Positions 1-7,384 are shown, counted from the first letter of the stretch. The stretch: 33,906 bases of DNA from Clostridia bacterium (GCA_017470095.1 JAFUFC010000174.1:1-33906), one strand, 5' to 3'. Made by a program: numbers and translations. Notes: generated from the letters alone by a model not told the origin.

Positions 1-533
1 CGGAAGAGACTGACAATGTGATAACTCATTCGCCAGATGGGAAAATAGCCGGAATAATTCTGCCAACTGCCCGGCACTTCCTTGTAGCCGTCTTTGCCGT
101 CCGGCACCTGGATCGCCTGCCAGATAGCCCAGGCGTAACAGTCCCATACCAATTCCAGGAAAGCGTCCTCCTCGATGAGCTTCATGTACTTTTCGCTGGC
201 CAATAATTGCGTGATGTTTCGGGGTAATTCCAGATATGCGGGCTGCTTTTCCACCAGTTCCCGCGGCAAGGCATAGAACATGGTCATCCACGCAAGATTG
301 CTGTCCTGCGGGATACGGATAATCTCACCAGGGAGCAGCACGATGAAATCCGTTTTCAGATCATACACGCTGCCGCTTTCATTGTGTTCCACTACTTCGG
401 GATAGCCATCGTCCGCATTTTCTTTGTCAGTTTCTTCAGCATCCGCCCCATGATATTCGTATGAACTGTCCTCCGATTTCTGCATCCGGCGATATTCAGT
501 ATCATTGGTGTTTCTGTACTTGTTGTTCTCCAT
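1..533 (-). CDS. Hypothetical protein, 3' end cut off by the window edge
   Basis: An open frame runs from an ATG at 533 off the left edge without a stop, giving about 177 residues of the N-terminus. A GGAG lies about 10 bases before the ATG. The first 55 residues are polar and acidic (many E, D, N) and look disordered. The rest is richer in aromatic residues and tryptophan (AWAIWQAIQV, SWQNYSGYFPIW) and looks folded. I see no signal peptide, membrane segment or motif I recognise. It is the last gene of a run of minus-strand genes in the AT-rich left end and probably belongs to the same acquired segment. Function unknown. Confidence 0.6.
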   Translation of the reverse strand, partial: MENNKYRNTNDTEYRRMQKSEDSSYEYHGADAEETDKENADDGYPEVVEHNESGSVYDLKTDFIVLLPGEIIRIPQDSNLAWMTMFYALPRELVEKQPAYLELPRNITQLLASEKYMKLIEEDAFLELVWDCYAWAIWQAIQVPDGKDGYKEVPGSWQNYSGYFPIWRMSYHIVSLF

Positions 534-632
534 TTTTTCTTGGCTCCAATTTGCATGTGTACGGAATGTATTACTGGAATTTCATTATGACAAGTAAGAT
601 TAACTTCCGATATTCTCGGCTAAGCAGGATCG

Positions 633-1070
633 TTATCGCAGGTAATATGCCATGTTTACTTCATGGCAACCCGGCTCGTCAACTACGTCCGTCTCGACAA
701 ATCCCACTTTTTCATATACATGCTTTGCGTGTTCGTTGCCGTATATGTAGGTTGTTGTCATTTCAATAGCGTCATAATGGGTTTTCATATATTCAATGAA
801 CGCTGTCAGTGCTTTTGTTCCTTTGTGCTGATTCTGATGGTTTTGGTCTATGGCGAATTCCCACAGAAAATACTTCTTTTCCTCAAAACGGTGCACCAGA
901 ACAAAACCAATCAGTTCATCCTCATCATAGATATCAAAAGCCATGACCGTATCCGGATTTTTCTTTATGATCTCCCTGATCGTTTCCTTGGACGACAGCA
1001 TTTCTGCCTGTTCAAGTGGAAGCGTGATCTTCATTTCCGTGGAGTCGATAAAAACCATAGCTGTCGTCAT
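633..1070 (-). CDS. GNAT family N-acetyltransferase
   Basis: 145 residues, the size of a single GNAT fold, expected to transfer an acetyl group from acetyl-CoA to an amine; the substrate is unknown. Visible family features are the central strands (DELIGFVLVHRFEEKKYFLWEFAID), a degenerate acetyl-CoA loop (QNQHKGTKALTAF where Q/R-x-x-G-x-G/A is usual), and the C-terminal GNEHAKHVYEKVGFVE, the typical N-x-x-A-x-x-x-Y-x-x-x-G-F motif. The start is ambiguous: the first ATG sits almost on an AGAAAGGA sequence, while the in-frame ATG at 1058 has that site 12 bases upstream. It lies 56 bases after the next gene of the minus-strand array. Confidence 0.85.
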   Translation of the reverse strand: MTTAMVFIDSTEMKITLPLEQAEMLSSKETIREIIKKNPDTVMAFDIYDEDELIGFVLVHRFEEKKYFLWEFAIDQNHQNQHKGTKALTAFIEYMKTHYDAIEMTTTYIYGNEHAKHVYEKVGFVETDVVDEPGCHEVNMAYYLR

Positions 1071-1126
1071 TCCTTTCTCTCTGAATCATTATTTCCTTTG
1101 CCGACAATTTCAAAAGATTTCTTCTT

Positions 1127-1963
1127 TCACCGCTTCAATGCTGCCCGATACAGCATCACGGCATCCGTACCGCAGGTGCTTTCAAGCTGTCGGTATACTT
1201 CCACCTGTTCCTGACAGGACTGAAAGCTTCTTGAGTTGCTGTCTATCTTCTGGAGATAATACTCTGCCAGCCCTTCCGTCAGCATCCAGTTCTCGAATGA
1301 TAAAAAAGCATCCTCATTCTTCAGGGCAATTCTCAGTAGGTAGATAATAAACTCATGGGATATAAATGCTTTTTCCGCTTCGGGATTGCGATCGATGCCG
1401 AACACATCCTGTGTATCTGTGATATCAATCGCTTCTGCGCCTCCTTCAACGGAGGAAACAAGGGCAGCAATAAAACCAGGTTCCGGCAAAGATACGCCGA
1501 CAAGCGCTTCTGCCTTCGTTGAAAAATCGCTTTCTTCAAAAAGCTTGCGCATCGTATCAATGTATCCGGTGATTCTTCGCTTTTCCTCCGGCCAGATATT
1601 TCCCATGAAATCGTCATAGTACCTGATCATGACCCGGCATACACGAACGATGGAAGCAAGCGTATCATCCGGCAGATCCAGATTGCCGGATTCGATCCAG
1701 GCGATCGTTTCCATATAGTATTGTTTCGCAGTCAATCCGCTCCGTGCAGGCTCGCAGACCATGGGGCCGTACCAGTCACCGCAGTGCTCCCCTCCGCGGA
1801 CTGTCAGGTGAAACTCATGATCCTTGATACATTTCAGATCGGCAGAATCATACCTTCCGCGGTACTTTTCTCCGTAGGCGTTGTCATAGCCACACTTTGC
1901 TACGGACAGCATATGGAAAACATAGTTGATATCAGGATCAGCGGAAAAAAGGATCTTGTTCAT
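1127..1963 (-). CDS. Unknown protein with a degenerate gluzincin-like motif
   Basis: 278 residues with a good ribosome site (AGGAAG, 5 bases before the ATG). I do not recognise the family. No signal peptide or membrane segment is evident, so it is probably cytoplasmic. Residues near 205-240 read SHEFIIYLL, then about 20 residues later NWMLTEGLAEYYLQ. That spacing and the EGLAEY box resemble HExxH...EGLAEY zinc metallopeptidases, but the second zinc histidine is replaced by tyrosine (HEFIIY), so peptidase activity is unlikely unless another residue substitutes. Its last 30 residues are matched by a decayed copy at 3154-3300. It sits between a GNAT gene and the Nudix-HIT chimera in the AT-rich array. 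Confidence 0.65.
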   Translation of the reverse strand: MNKILFSADPDINYVFHMLSVAKCGYDNAYGEKYRGRYDSADLKCIKDHEFHLTVRGGEHCGDWYGPMVCEPARSGLTAKQYYMETIAWIESGNLDLPDDTLASIVRVCRVMIRYYDDFMGNIWPEEKRRITGYIDTMRKLFEESDFSTKAEALVGVSLPEPGFIAALVSSVEGGAEAIDITDTQDVFGIDRNPEAEKAFISHEFIIYLLRIALKNEDAFLSFENWMLTEGLAEYYLQKIDSNSRSFQSCQEQVEVYRQLESTCGTDAVMLYRAALKR

Positions 1964-2008
1964 TTTCGCTTCCTTTCTCAGTCAGCGTTAGTCGGGAATT
2001 TCAAAAGT

Positions 2009-2302
2009 TTATGGCATGCGGATTCGACTGAATACATCAGTGATATCTTCCTTTGCGCCTTCAAACTCAGGCCATGCGTCAATCTGATCATTCTGTCTGC
2101 GAGGAATGATATGGATATGAAAGTGAGACACGGATTGTCCGGCACTCTCGCCGCTTGCATTCAGCAAATTCACTCCATCATATCCACACTTTTGCCCTTT
2201 CGGAAAACTGTAAGCTCCGGACTGTTCTTGCACGATGGCAAAAAGGATTTGCCCGTTTTCCCTAGTGAAGACAACCGCTCCACAGGAATATTCCCAGTTC
2301 AT
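2009..2302 (-). CDS. Short Nudix-HIT chimeric protein
   Basis: 97 residues read like two hydrolases joined by a deletion. Residues 1-38 (MNWEYSCGAVVFTRENG... YSFPKGQ) are the front of a Nudix fold of the diadenosine-tetraphosphatase type. The Nudix box itself (GX5EX7REUXEEXGU) is absent. Residues 40-97 are the back half of a HIT protein: YDGVNLLNASGESAGQSVSH followed by the intact HFHIHIIPRR histidine triad. The N-terminal half of a HIT fold is missing. The ORF keeps a strong AAAGGAGG ribosome site 6 bases before the ATG, so it may be translated. Neither half should fold normally alone; probable fusion remnant, though a working mini-HIT protein cannot be excluded. Confidence 0.75.
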   Translation of the reverse strand: MNWEYSCGAVVFTRENGQILFAIVQEQSGAYSFPKGQKCGYDGVNLLNASGESAGQSVSHFHIHIIPRRQNDQIDAWPEFEGAKEDITDVFSRIRMP

Positions 2303-2327
2303 GTGCGCCTCCTTTGAATCATCGTAT

Positions 2328-3110
2328 TCAATAAGAAATCTCAGAATTCATTGGTTTTGTCAGTTTGTTCTTCTTGCATCTGAAGAAAATGAACTCAGGG
2401 CGGTGAATCGTACCACCAAACAGAGCCGGATACTGATCTCTCATTTCGTTTGAGAGGTGGGCTTCCTGACATTCCTCAATCACAAATCCTGCTCCGATCA
2501 GTCCATTGATCAGGCTTGAAACCATTCTGTGATAACACTCATACCCATTGACGACCCAATCGACTTTCCGGAGTCCTTCCTTGCAGTAGTTTCGCAGGTT
2601 TGCGTACAGCCGTTCTCCTGTCTCTGTACGGGTATACCGATCATAAACGCCATCCCAGGCTGTCACAATTGGATGAGACATACTGAAAACAAACTCAGCG
2701 TCATTCTTCATCAGATGATGGATCTTCCGCATCAACCCGGGGAAATCCTCCACATAATCAAAAACCAGGGAGCTCGTCACAAGGTCAAAGGTTTCGCTGA
2801 TCGTGTCAATATCTTCCATGGCCATCCGCTGATAGATGATGTTGGTACTGCGGTTGTGCTCTTTGGCATACTCCAGCATCTTCTCAGAAAGATCGATTCC
2901 CAGCACGGAAGCTGCTCCCATATCAGAATACTGTTTCGCATGCTGCCCCATGCCACAACCTATGTCCAGCACTTTCTTGCCATGAAGATCCGGAAGCATG
3001 CTAAACAGAATCGGCGTTTCAATGCAGTCATTAAAATTCACATCATTGCTCCGGTTGCTCTGGAAGTTATCGAAGAAAGCATCGTTATCATATACATTCT
3101 GCTTTGACAT
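2328..3110 (-). CDS. Class I SAM-dependent methyltransferase
   Basis: 260 residues, cytoplasmic. SAM-binding motif I is clear (VLDIGCGMGQH, residues 47-57), followed by the acidic end of strand 2 (VLGIDLSEKMLEYA), motif II region (DTISETFDLVTSSLVFDYVED) and a long C-terminal part with HRPEFIFFRCKK. It belongs to the Methyltransf_11/25 type; the substrate cannot be told. The ATG has a strong AAGGAGGTG site 5 bases upstream. It is the first intact gene of the minus-strand array (methyltransferase, Nudix-HIT, unknown, GNAT, partial gene) and lies 25 bases before the Nudix-HIT ORF. Such small unrelated enzymes in series are common in accessory DNA of gut Firmicutes. Confidence 0.88.
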   Translation of the reverse strand: MSKQNVYDNDAFFDNFQSNRSNDVNFNDCIETPILFSMLPDLHGKKVLDIGCGMGQHAKQYSDMGAASVLGIDLSEKMLEYAKEHNRSTNIIYQRMAMEDIDTISETFDLVTSSLVFDYVEDFPGLMRKIHHLMKNDAEFVFSMSHPIVTAWDGVYDRYTRTETGERLYANLRNYCKEGLRKVDWVVNGYECYHRMVSSLINGLIGAGFVIEECQEAHLSNEMRDQYPALFGGTIHRPEFIFFRCKKNKLTKPMNSEISY

Positions 3111-3153
3111 GCTGCACCTCCTTGGAAAAGAAAATCAAAAGATAATCCTTCTT

Positions 3154-3300
3154 TCACCGCTTCAATGATCCCCGATACAGCGTCACGGTATCAGTATCGG
3201 ATATGCTTTTAAGCAGCCGATAAAGCAGGGACTTCTGAAAGTGATTATTCGTTATATATCCCCATAATCCTGCATGGAAGTAACAATCTGCTTTTGTCAT
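3154..3300 (-). pseudogene. Decayed copy of the 3' end of the 1127-1963 gene
   Basis: A 48-codon open frame ends in QKSLLYRLLKSISDTDTVTL followed by YRGSLKR and a stop. It aligns with the end of the protein at 1127-1963 (VEVYRQLESTCGTDAVML, then YRAALKR). Nucleotide similarity continues past the stop codon into the downstream flank (TTTCACCGCTTCAATG with nearby matches in both copies). The in-frame ATG at 3300 has no ribosome site, so this is a remnant rather than a gene. It sits directly upstream of the methyltransferase. Confidence 0.7.
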
Positions 3301-3337
3301 TCAATTTTAAATAAGGAAGATCCCCAAATGCTACAAT

Positions 3338-3374
3338 AGCCGCTAGTATGGTCTGCGTGATCATACAAGCGGCT
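3338..3374 (+). terminator. Stem-loop just downstream of tnpV
   Basis: AGCCGCT pairs with AGCGGCT 23 bases later and an inner GTATG/CATAC pair extends the stem. On the plus strand it is followed by GTTTTGTTT. It lies 7 bases past the end of the minus-strand tnpV gene, so it may be a terminator for plus-strand transcripts or a structured end of the tnpV unit. Confidence 0.45.
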
Positions 3375-3381
3375 GTTTTGT

Positions 3382-3759
3382 TTACAGGGTATTGATGACT
3401 TCTTCTATGACAATCTCTTCGGCGCGGCTGCGAATACTGTTCATCCTGCCCACCCATACCATGGGCTGCTCAGCCTTCAGGCGTTCTGTGATCCCCTCCC
3501 GATCCTTCATCTGCTTTGTAAGCAGTTCCATCATGGCCTCAGCTCTCTCGTTCGCGTTCACCAGGTGTCTGTGAAGGCTGCCGTTTAAGATCAGCCTTTC
3601 ATATAGGCCGGGATGTACTTCCTCCAGGTAGGCCCTGTGCATTCTGCCCCATTTCCCGATGGGACGCTGGTCATTATCATCAATCGTCAGGTTCGGATAA
3701 TACATACCATCTTTGCCCAGGGTATAGGTGCCGCCAAGCTCTTCAAACAGAGATTTCAT
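3382..3759 (-). CDS. tnpV: TnpV family transposon-associated protein
   Basis: 125 residues from the ATG at 3759, chosen because GGAGG (3768-3772) sits 8 bases upstream; an ATG five codons earlier overlaps that site. The sequence has the features I know from TnpV proteins of clostridial mobilizable transposons: MKSLFEELGGTYTLGKDGMYYPNL at the start, then IGKWGRMHRAYLEEVHPG, and the highly conserved AEQPMVWVGRMNSIRSRAEEIV at the end. Its biochemical role is not established; it is found in or near mobile elements. Here it marks the right end of the AT-rich segment, next to the conserved cysS gene. No recombinase or other transposase is visible in the window. Confidence 0.88.
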   Translation of the reverse strand: MKSLFEELGGTYTLGKDGMYYPNLTIDDNDQRPIGKWGRMHRAYLEEVHPGLYERLILNGSLHRHLVNANERAEAMMELLTKQMKDREGITERLKAEQPMVWVGRMNSIRSRAEEIVIEEVINTL

Positions 3760-3772
3760 TGTGTTTTCCTCC

Positions 3773-3822
3773 ATAATTCAGTATTGCCAATCCTGCAGTG
3801 GAGGCCATTTGTTCTGAATTAT
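3773..3822. repeat. Inverted repeat in front of tnpV
   Basis: ATAATTCAG (3773-3781) is repeated inverted as CTGAATTAT (3814-3822), 32 bases apart. The inner arm abuts the GGAGG of tnpV, so in the tnpV mRNA the repeat could form a hairpin next to its ribosome site or serve as a protein-binding site. Confidence 0.5.
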
Positions 3823-3867
3823 GTTTTACGGACAATCAGTCAAAAAAGAGTTTTTCTTAGAAGGGCG

Positions 3868-3913
3868 ATTGGGGGGACCCGTTCTGTTGCTTTCAAAGAA
3901 CGGATCCCCCAAT
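3868..3913 (-). terminator. Stem-loop after cysS
   Basis: A nearly perfect hairpin (ATTGGGGG ... CCCCCAAT outside, CCGTTCT ... AGAACGG inside) begins 14 bases past the cysS stop and probably ends the cysE-LRR-cysS transcript. No uridine run follows directly on the minus strand; runs of T appear some 20 bases further on. Its core resembles the palindromes at 15372-15414 and 15674-15711. Confidence 0.6.
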
Positions 3914-3927
3914 ATTTCTTCCTCGTC

Positions 3928-5325
3928 TCAAGCTTTGGTAATCTTCTGGCCCTGCTTGGTGTCCTCCACCAAGTAACCGGCAGCCTTGAGAGCATCCCGC
4001 AGTTCGTCGCTGCGGGCCCAGTTTTTGTCCTTACGGGCCTGGGCGCGTTCATCGGCCAGGGCCTGGATATCGGCCGGCAGGGCTTCTTCGGCCTTCTTGG
4101 ACAGCAGGCCCAGCACATCGGCCAGTTCGTTCAGGGTGGTCAGGGCCTTTTCGATGGCAGCTTTGCTGCTTTGGCCGTTCAGGGACACATTGGCGTCCTT
4201 CACCAGTTCAAAAATGGCGCTGAGGGCATCGGCAGTGTTCAGGTCGTCGTCCATAGCATCGTCAAAGCGCTGGGCGTCCTCAGCGATGCGGGAAAGCAGC
4301 TCTTCTTCCTCCCCGGTCAAGGCCCGGTCCTGAGCCGATTTAAGCAGGAACTGCATCTGATCCCGGGCGGTATAGAGCCTTTGCAGGCTGGCGTGGGCCT
4401 GGGCCACCATATCCCGGCTGAAATTGATGGGGCTGCGGTAGTGGGCGCAGAGCATGAACATGCGCACGTCCTCCGGATCGTATTCCTTCAAAATGTCCCG
4501 CACGGTGAAGAAATTGCCCAGGGATTTGCTCATTTTCTCATTGTCGATGTTGATGAAGCCGTTGTGCATCCAGTAATGGGCGAAGGGCTTGCCAGTGGCG
4601 CATTCGGACTGAGCCACCTCGTTTTCATGATGGGGGAAAAGCAGATCCTTGCCGCCGCAATGAATATCAAAGGTCTCCCCCAGGTACTTCATGCTCATGG
4701 CGGAGCACTCGATATGCCAGCCAGGCCGGCCCTCGCCCCAGGGAGATTTCCAGGCGGGCTCATTGGGCTTCTTGGCCTTCCACAGGGCAAAATCGGCAGG
4801 GTTCTTTTTCACGTCGTCCACATCGATTCGGGCGCCCGCTTCCAGGTCGTCCAAGTTCTGGCCGGACAATTTTCCGTATCCCGCGTCCTTCTTGGTATCG
4901 AAGTACACGTCGCCGCCCACCTCGTAGGCGTAGCCCTTGTCCTCCAGGGTTTTGACCAATTTGATGATTTCCCCGATGTGCTCCGTGGCCCGGGGGTGCA
5001 CCGTGGCGGGACGAATGCCCAGGGCCCCAGCGTCCTTGTAATATTCGCCAATGAACCGGTCGCCCAATTCTTTGACGGTGATGCCCTCCTCGTTGGCCCG
5101 GCGGATCATTTTATCATCGATATCAGTGAAATTCTGCACGAAAGTGACTTCATAGCCCCGGTGCTCAAAATAGCGGCGCAGCACATCAAAGGTGATAAAG
5201 GGCCGAGCATTGCCGATGTGGAAATAATCGTACACCGTGGGGCCGCAGGCATAAATGCCCACTTTGCCGGGGGTGATGGGCACAAATTCTTCCTTTTTCC
5301 GGGTCTGGCTGTTGTAGATCAGCAT
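3928..5325 (-). CDS. cysS: Cysteinyl-tRNA synthetase
   Basis: 465 residues, the normal length for CysRS, which charges tRNA-Cys with cysteine in the cytoplasm. Class I signatures are present: HIGN (36-39) in YDYFHIGNARPF and KMSKS (264-268). The zinc ligands expected for the family are in place: C27 (IYACGPT), C207 (HIECSAM), H232 and E236 (FPHHENEVAQ). The C-terminal DALR-type helical domain ends at EDTKQGQKITKA. An AGGAGG site precedes the ATG. It lies 19 bases after the leucine-rich-repeat gene and is the last gene of an operon begun by cysE, so cysteine synthesis and cysteine charging are probably controlled together. Confidence 0.97.
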   Translation of the reverse strand: MLIYNSQTRKKEEFVPITPGKVGIYACGPTVYDYFHIGNARPFITFDVLRRYFEHRGYEVTFVQNFTDIDDKMIRRANEEGITVKELGDRFIGEYYKDAGALGIRPATVHPRATEHIGEIIKLVKTLEDKGYAYEVGGDVYFDTKKDAGYGKLSGQNLDDLEAGARIDVDDVKKNPADFALWKAKKPNEPAWKSPWGEGRPGWHIECSAMSMKYLGETFDIHCGGKDLLFPHHENEVAQSECATGKPFAHYWMHNGFINIDNEKMSKSLGNFFTVRDILKEYDPEDVRMFMLCAHYRSPINFSRDMVAQAHASLQRLYTARDQMQFLLKSAQDRALTGEEEELLSRIAEDAQRFDDAMDDDLNTADALSAIFELVKDANVSLNGQSSKAAIEKALTTLNELADVLGLLSKKAEEALPADIQALADERAQARKDKNWARSDELRDALKAAGYLVEDTKQGQKITKA

Positions 5326-5344
5326 AGCGCAATATCCTCCTTTA

Positions 5345-6649
5345 TCAGTCCACAGCGGTAATGCTCAGCCGCTGGCTTTTGCAGTATTGTTCAGCATAGG
5401 AACCTTTTTTCACAGTGATATTCAATTTCTTGGCGCAGCCGTAAAACGCTTCGCTGCCGATATATTGCACGCTTTCAGGCAGCGTGGCCTTTTCCAGGAC
5501 GGGACAGAAGCGGAATGCGCCGTAGCCCAGGCTGGCCACGCCTTCCGGCAGGGTGATTTCTTTCAACTCGCCGCAGCAGTAGAAAGCATGATCGCCAATG
5601 GCCGTCAGCGTGGTGGGCAGGGTGATCGCCGTCAAAGCGTAGCAATTGGCAAAGGCGCTGTTCCCAATAGCCGTGATGCCCTCCGGCAGCACAATCTCCG
5701 TCAGCGCCTCGCAGTAGGTGAACGCTTCATCCGGCAGGGCGGTCAGGCCGGCTGGAATCGTCAGCCGGGTCATGGCCCCGCAGTAGGCAAAAGCGCCCCG
5801 GCCCAGCTCCGTTACGCCTTCAGGCAGCGCAAGGGCTTGCAGTTTCCGGCAATAGGCGAAAGCTTCTTTCCCGATAGTGGTGATAGCTGCGGGCAGATCC
5901 ATCTGCGTCAGGCTGCTGCAATTGTAAAACACGCCGTCGCCCAAGGCTGTCACCCCGTCAGGGATGCGAATGGCCGTCAGGGCACGGCAGCCGTTGAAAG
6001 CGTTATTGCCAATATGGGTCAAGCCCTCGGGTAACGCAATCTCCGTCAAAGCGACGCAGCCATTCAACGTGTCGGCAGGCAGCGCGGTCAACGCGTCCGA
6101 CAGCGTCACAGCGGTCAGACCACTGCAATTGTAGAATACACCGGAGCCCAGCCACTCCACGCTGGCGGGCAAAGCGATTGCCGTCAGCTGATCGCAGGAG
6201 GAAAACGCTTCATCCCCCAGCATTGTCAGGCCCTCGGGCAAGCGGATCTGCGTCAGCGCCCGGCAGCGTTCAAAGGCTTTTTTCTCGATCCCCCGCAGGG
6301 TTTCCGGCAGCGTTACGGCGGTCAGCTTGGAGCAGGAAGCAAAGGCCCCCTCCCCGATTTCAACCAGCCCCGCCGGCAGCACCACGGCAGTGCACCGGGT
6401 GTTTTCAGCAAACGCGTCCTTGCCAATGCGGCTCACTGGATGACCGTCGATCTCCGAAGGAATCACCAGTTCTTGATCCCCCACAGCGCAGCCGACAATT
6501 TCGGCCGTGCCATCCTCCTGCAAATAATAGCGGTAAGTTTCATCCGCGCTGAACAAAAGTTCCTTGGGAACCGCGCCCTCCGCTTGGGCGGACAAAATCA
6601 GGCACAGCAGCAACGTACACAAGCCCCATAATATGGCCATCCGCTTCAT
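5345..6649 (-). CDS. BspA-type leucine-rich-repeat secreted protein
   Basis: 434 residues from the ATG at 6649, chosen because AAGGAGG (6660-6666) lies 10 bases upstream and a signal peptide follows at once (MKRMAILWGLCTLLLCLILSAQAEG). After about 60 residues come roughly 15 tandem LRR_5 repeats of about 23 residues, each of the form IGxxAFxxCxxLTxIxLPEGLT, so nearly the whole mature protein is a repeat solenoid. No LPxTG anchor or C-terminal membrane segment is seen; it should be released or held non-covalently. The family often takes part in surface adhesion or protein binding. It sits between cysE and cysS on the same strand with short gaps (41 and 19 bases), an unusual place for such a gene. 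The periodic DNA is coding, not a tandem DNA repeat. Confidence 0.92.
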   Translation of the reverse strand: MKRMAILWGLCTLLLCLILSAQAEGAVPKELLFSADETYRYYLQEDGTAEIVGCAVGDQELVIPSEIDGHPVSRIGKDAFAENTRCTAVVLPAGLVEIGEGAFASCSKLTAVTLPETLRGIEKKAFERCRALTQIRLPEGLTMLGDEAFSSCDQLTAIALPASVEWLGSGVFYNCSGLTAVTLSDALTALPADTLNGCVALTEIALPEGLTHIGNNAFNGCRALTAIRIPDGVTALGDGVFYNCSSLTQMDLPAAITTIGKEAFAYCRKLQALALPEGVTELGRGAFAYCGAMTRLTIPAGLTALPDEAFTYCEALTEIVLPEGITAIGNSAFANCYALTAITLPTTLTAIGDHAFYCCGELKEITLPEGVASLGYGAFRFCPVLEKATLPESVQYIGSEAFYGCAKKLNITVKKGSYAEQYCKSQRLSITAVD

Positions 6650-6690
6650 GAATCGGTGTCCTCCTTCGCAAGTACATTTTTTGTATGGTA

Positions 6691-7371
6691 TTATTTCTCC
6701 GTCCGGGCCGGGCAATCTTGCACACGGCATTCCCCGCAGGCAGGATGCTTTTTCTCCTCCTGCTCCAATTGCTCCAGCCGGCTATCGATGGCACGCACCT
6801 TCTCCAGCATAGGATCGGGCAAATCGCCATGGTTCAGGTCGATGGCCGGGCGTCCGGCGGGGGTGCGCACGATGCGGCCCGGATTGCCCACCACGGTGCA
6901 CTGGTCCGGCACGTCGGTGAGCACAATGGCCCCTGCGCCCACCTTCACATGGCTGCCCAGCGTGATGGGCCCCAGCACCTTGGCGCCCGCGCCGATGGTG
7001 GTGCCGCTGCCGATGGTGGGGTGGCGCTTGCCGGTATCCTTGCCGGTGCCGCCCAGGGTGACGCCTTGGTACAGCGTCACATTATCGCCGATCACGGCGG
7101 TTTCGCCGATCACCACGCCGCTGCCGTGGTCGATGAAAAAACCATCGCCAATCTGCGCCCCGGGATGAATATCAATGCCCGTGTGCCGGTAGGCCCGGGC
7201 GCTGATCAGCCGGGCCAGAAAATAATGCCCTCTCTGATACGCTTTGTGGGCCCGGCGGTACTGCCGCACGGCCTTGAACCCCGGATAGCAGCAATATACC
7301 TCGATCCGGGACCGGGCCGCCGGGTCCCGGGCCAGTACGGTATCGATTTCCCGTTTTAGGATCTCCAACAA
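6691..7371 (-). CDS. cysE: Serine O-acetyltransferase
   Basis: 226 residues starting with TTG at 7371. That start is chosen because GGAGGG (7379-7384) stands 7 bases upstream and MLEILKREIDTVLARDPAARS matches the start of Bacillus-type CysE. It acetylates L-serine with acetyl-CoA, the first step of cysteine synthesis. The left-handed beta-helix hexapeptide repeats run from GIDIHPGAQIG to VGNPGRIV, with the active-site FFIDHGSGVVIGE and GKRHPTIG loops. The C-terminal tail is odd: HPACGECRVQDCPARTEK has three cysteines as C-x2-C-x4-C, which could bind metal or sense redox state. First gene of cysE-LRR-cysS, transcribed from 7625-7653 through a long structured leader. Confidence 0.95.
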   Translation of the reverse strand: MLEILKREIDTVLARDPAARSRIEVYCCYPGFKAVRQYRRAHKAYQRGHYFLARLISARAYRHTGIDIHPGAQIGDGFFIDHGSGVVIGETAVIGDNVTLYQGVTLGGTGKDTGKRHPTIGSGTTIGAGAKVLGPITLGSHVKVGAGAIVLTDVPDQCTVVGNPGRIVRTPAGRPAIDLNHGDLPDPMLEKVRAIDSRLEQLEQEEKKHPACGECRVQDCPARTEK

Positions 7372-7384
7372 TTTTTTTCCCTCC

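Noticed and set aside
1127..1963. Active zinc metallopeptidase
   Set aside because: The second histidine of HExxH is replaced by tyrosine, so the claim was kept to a degenerate resemblance.
3613..5361. Long plus-strand open frame of 582 codons
   Set aside because: It is the antisense shadow of cysS, whose motifs and zinc ligands are all present; GC-rich coding DNA leaves the opposite strand open.
5345..6649. Regular 69-base periodicity that could suggest a CRISPR array or tandem DNA repeat
   Set aside because: The period equals 23 codons and the units are diverged leucine-rich repeats in one open frame.
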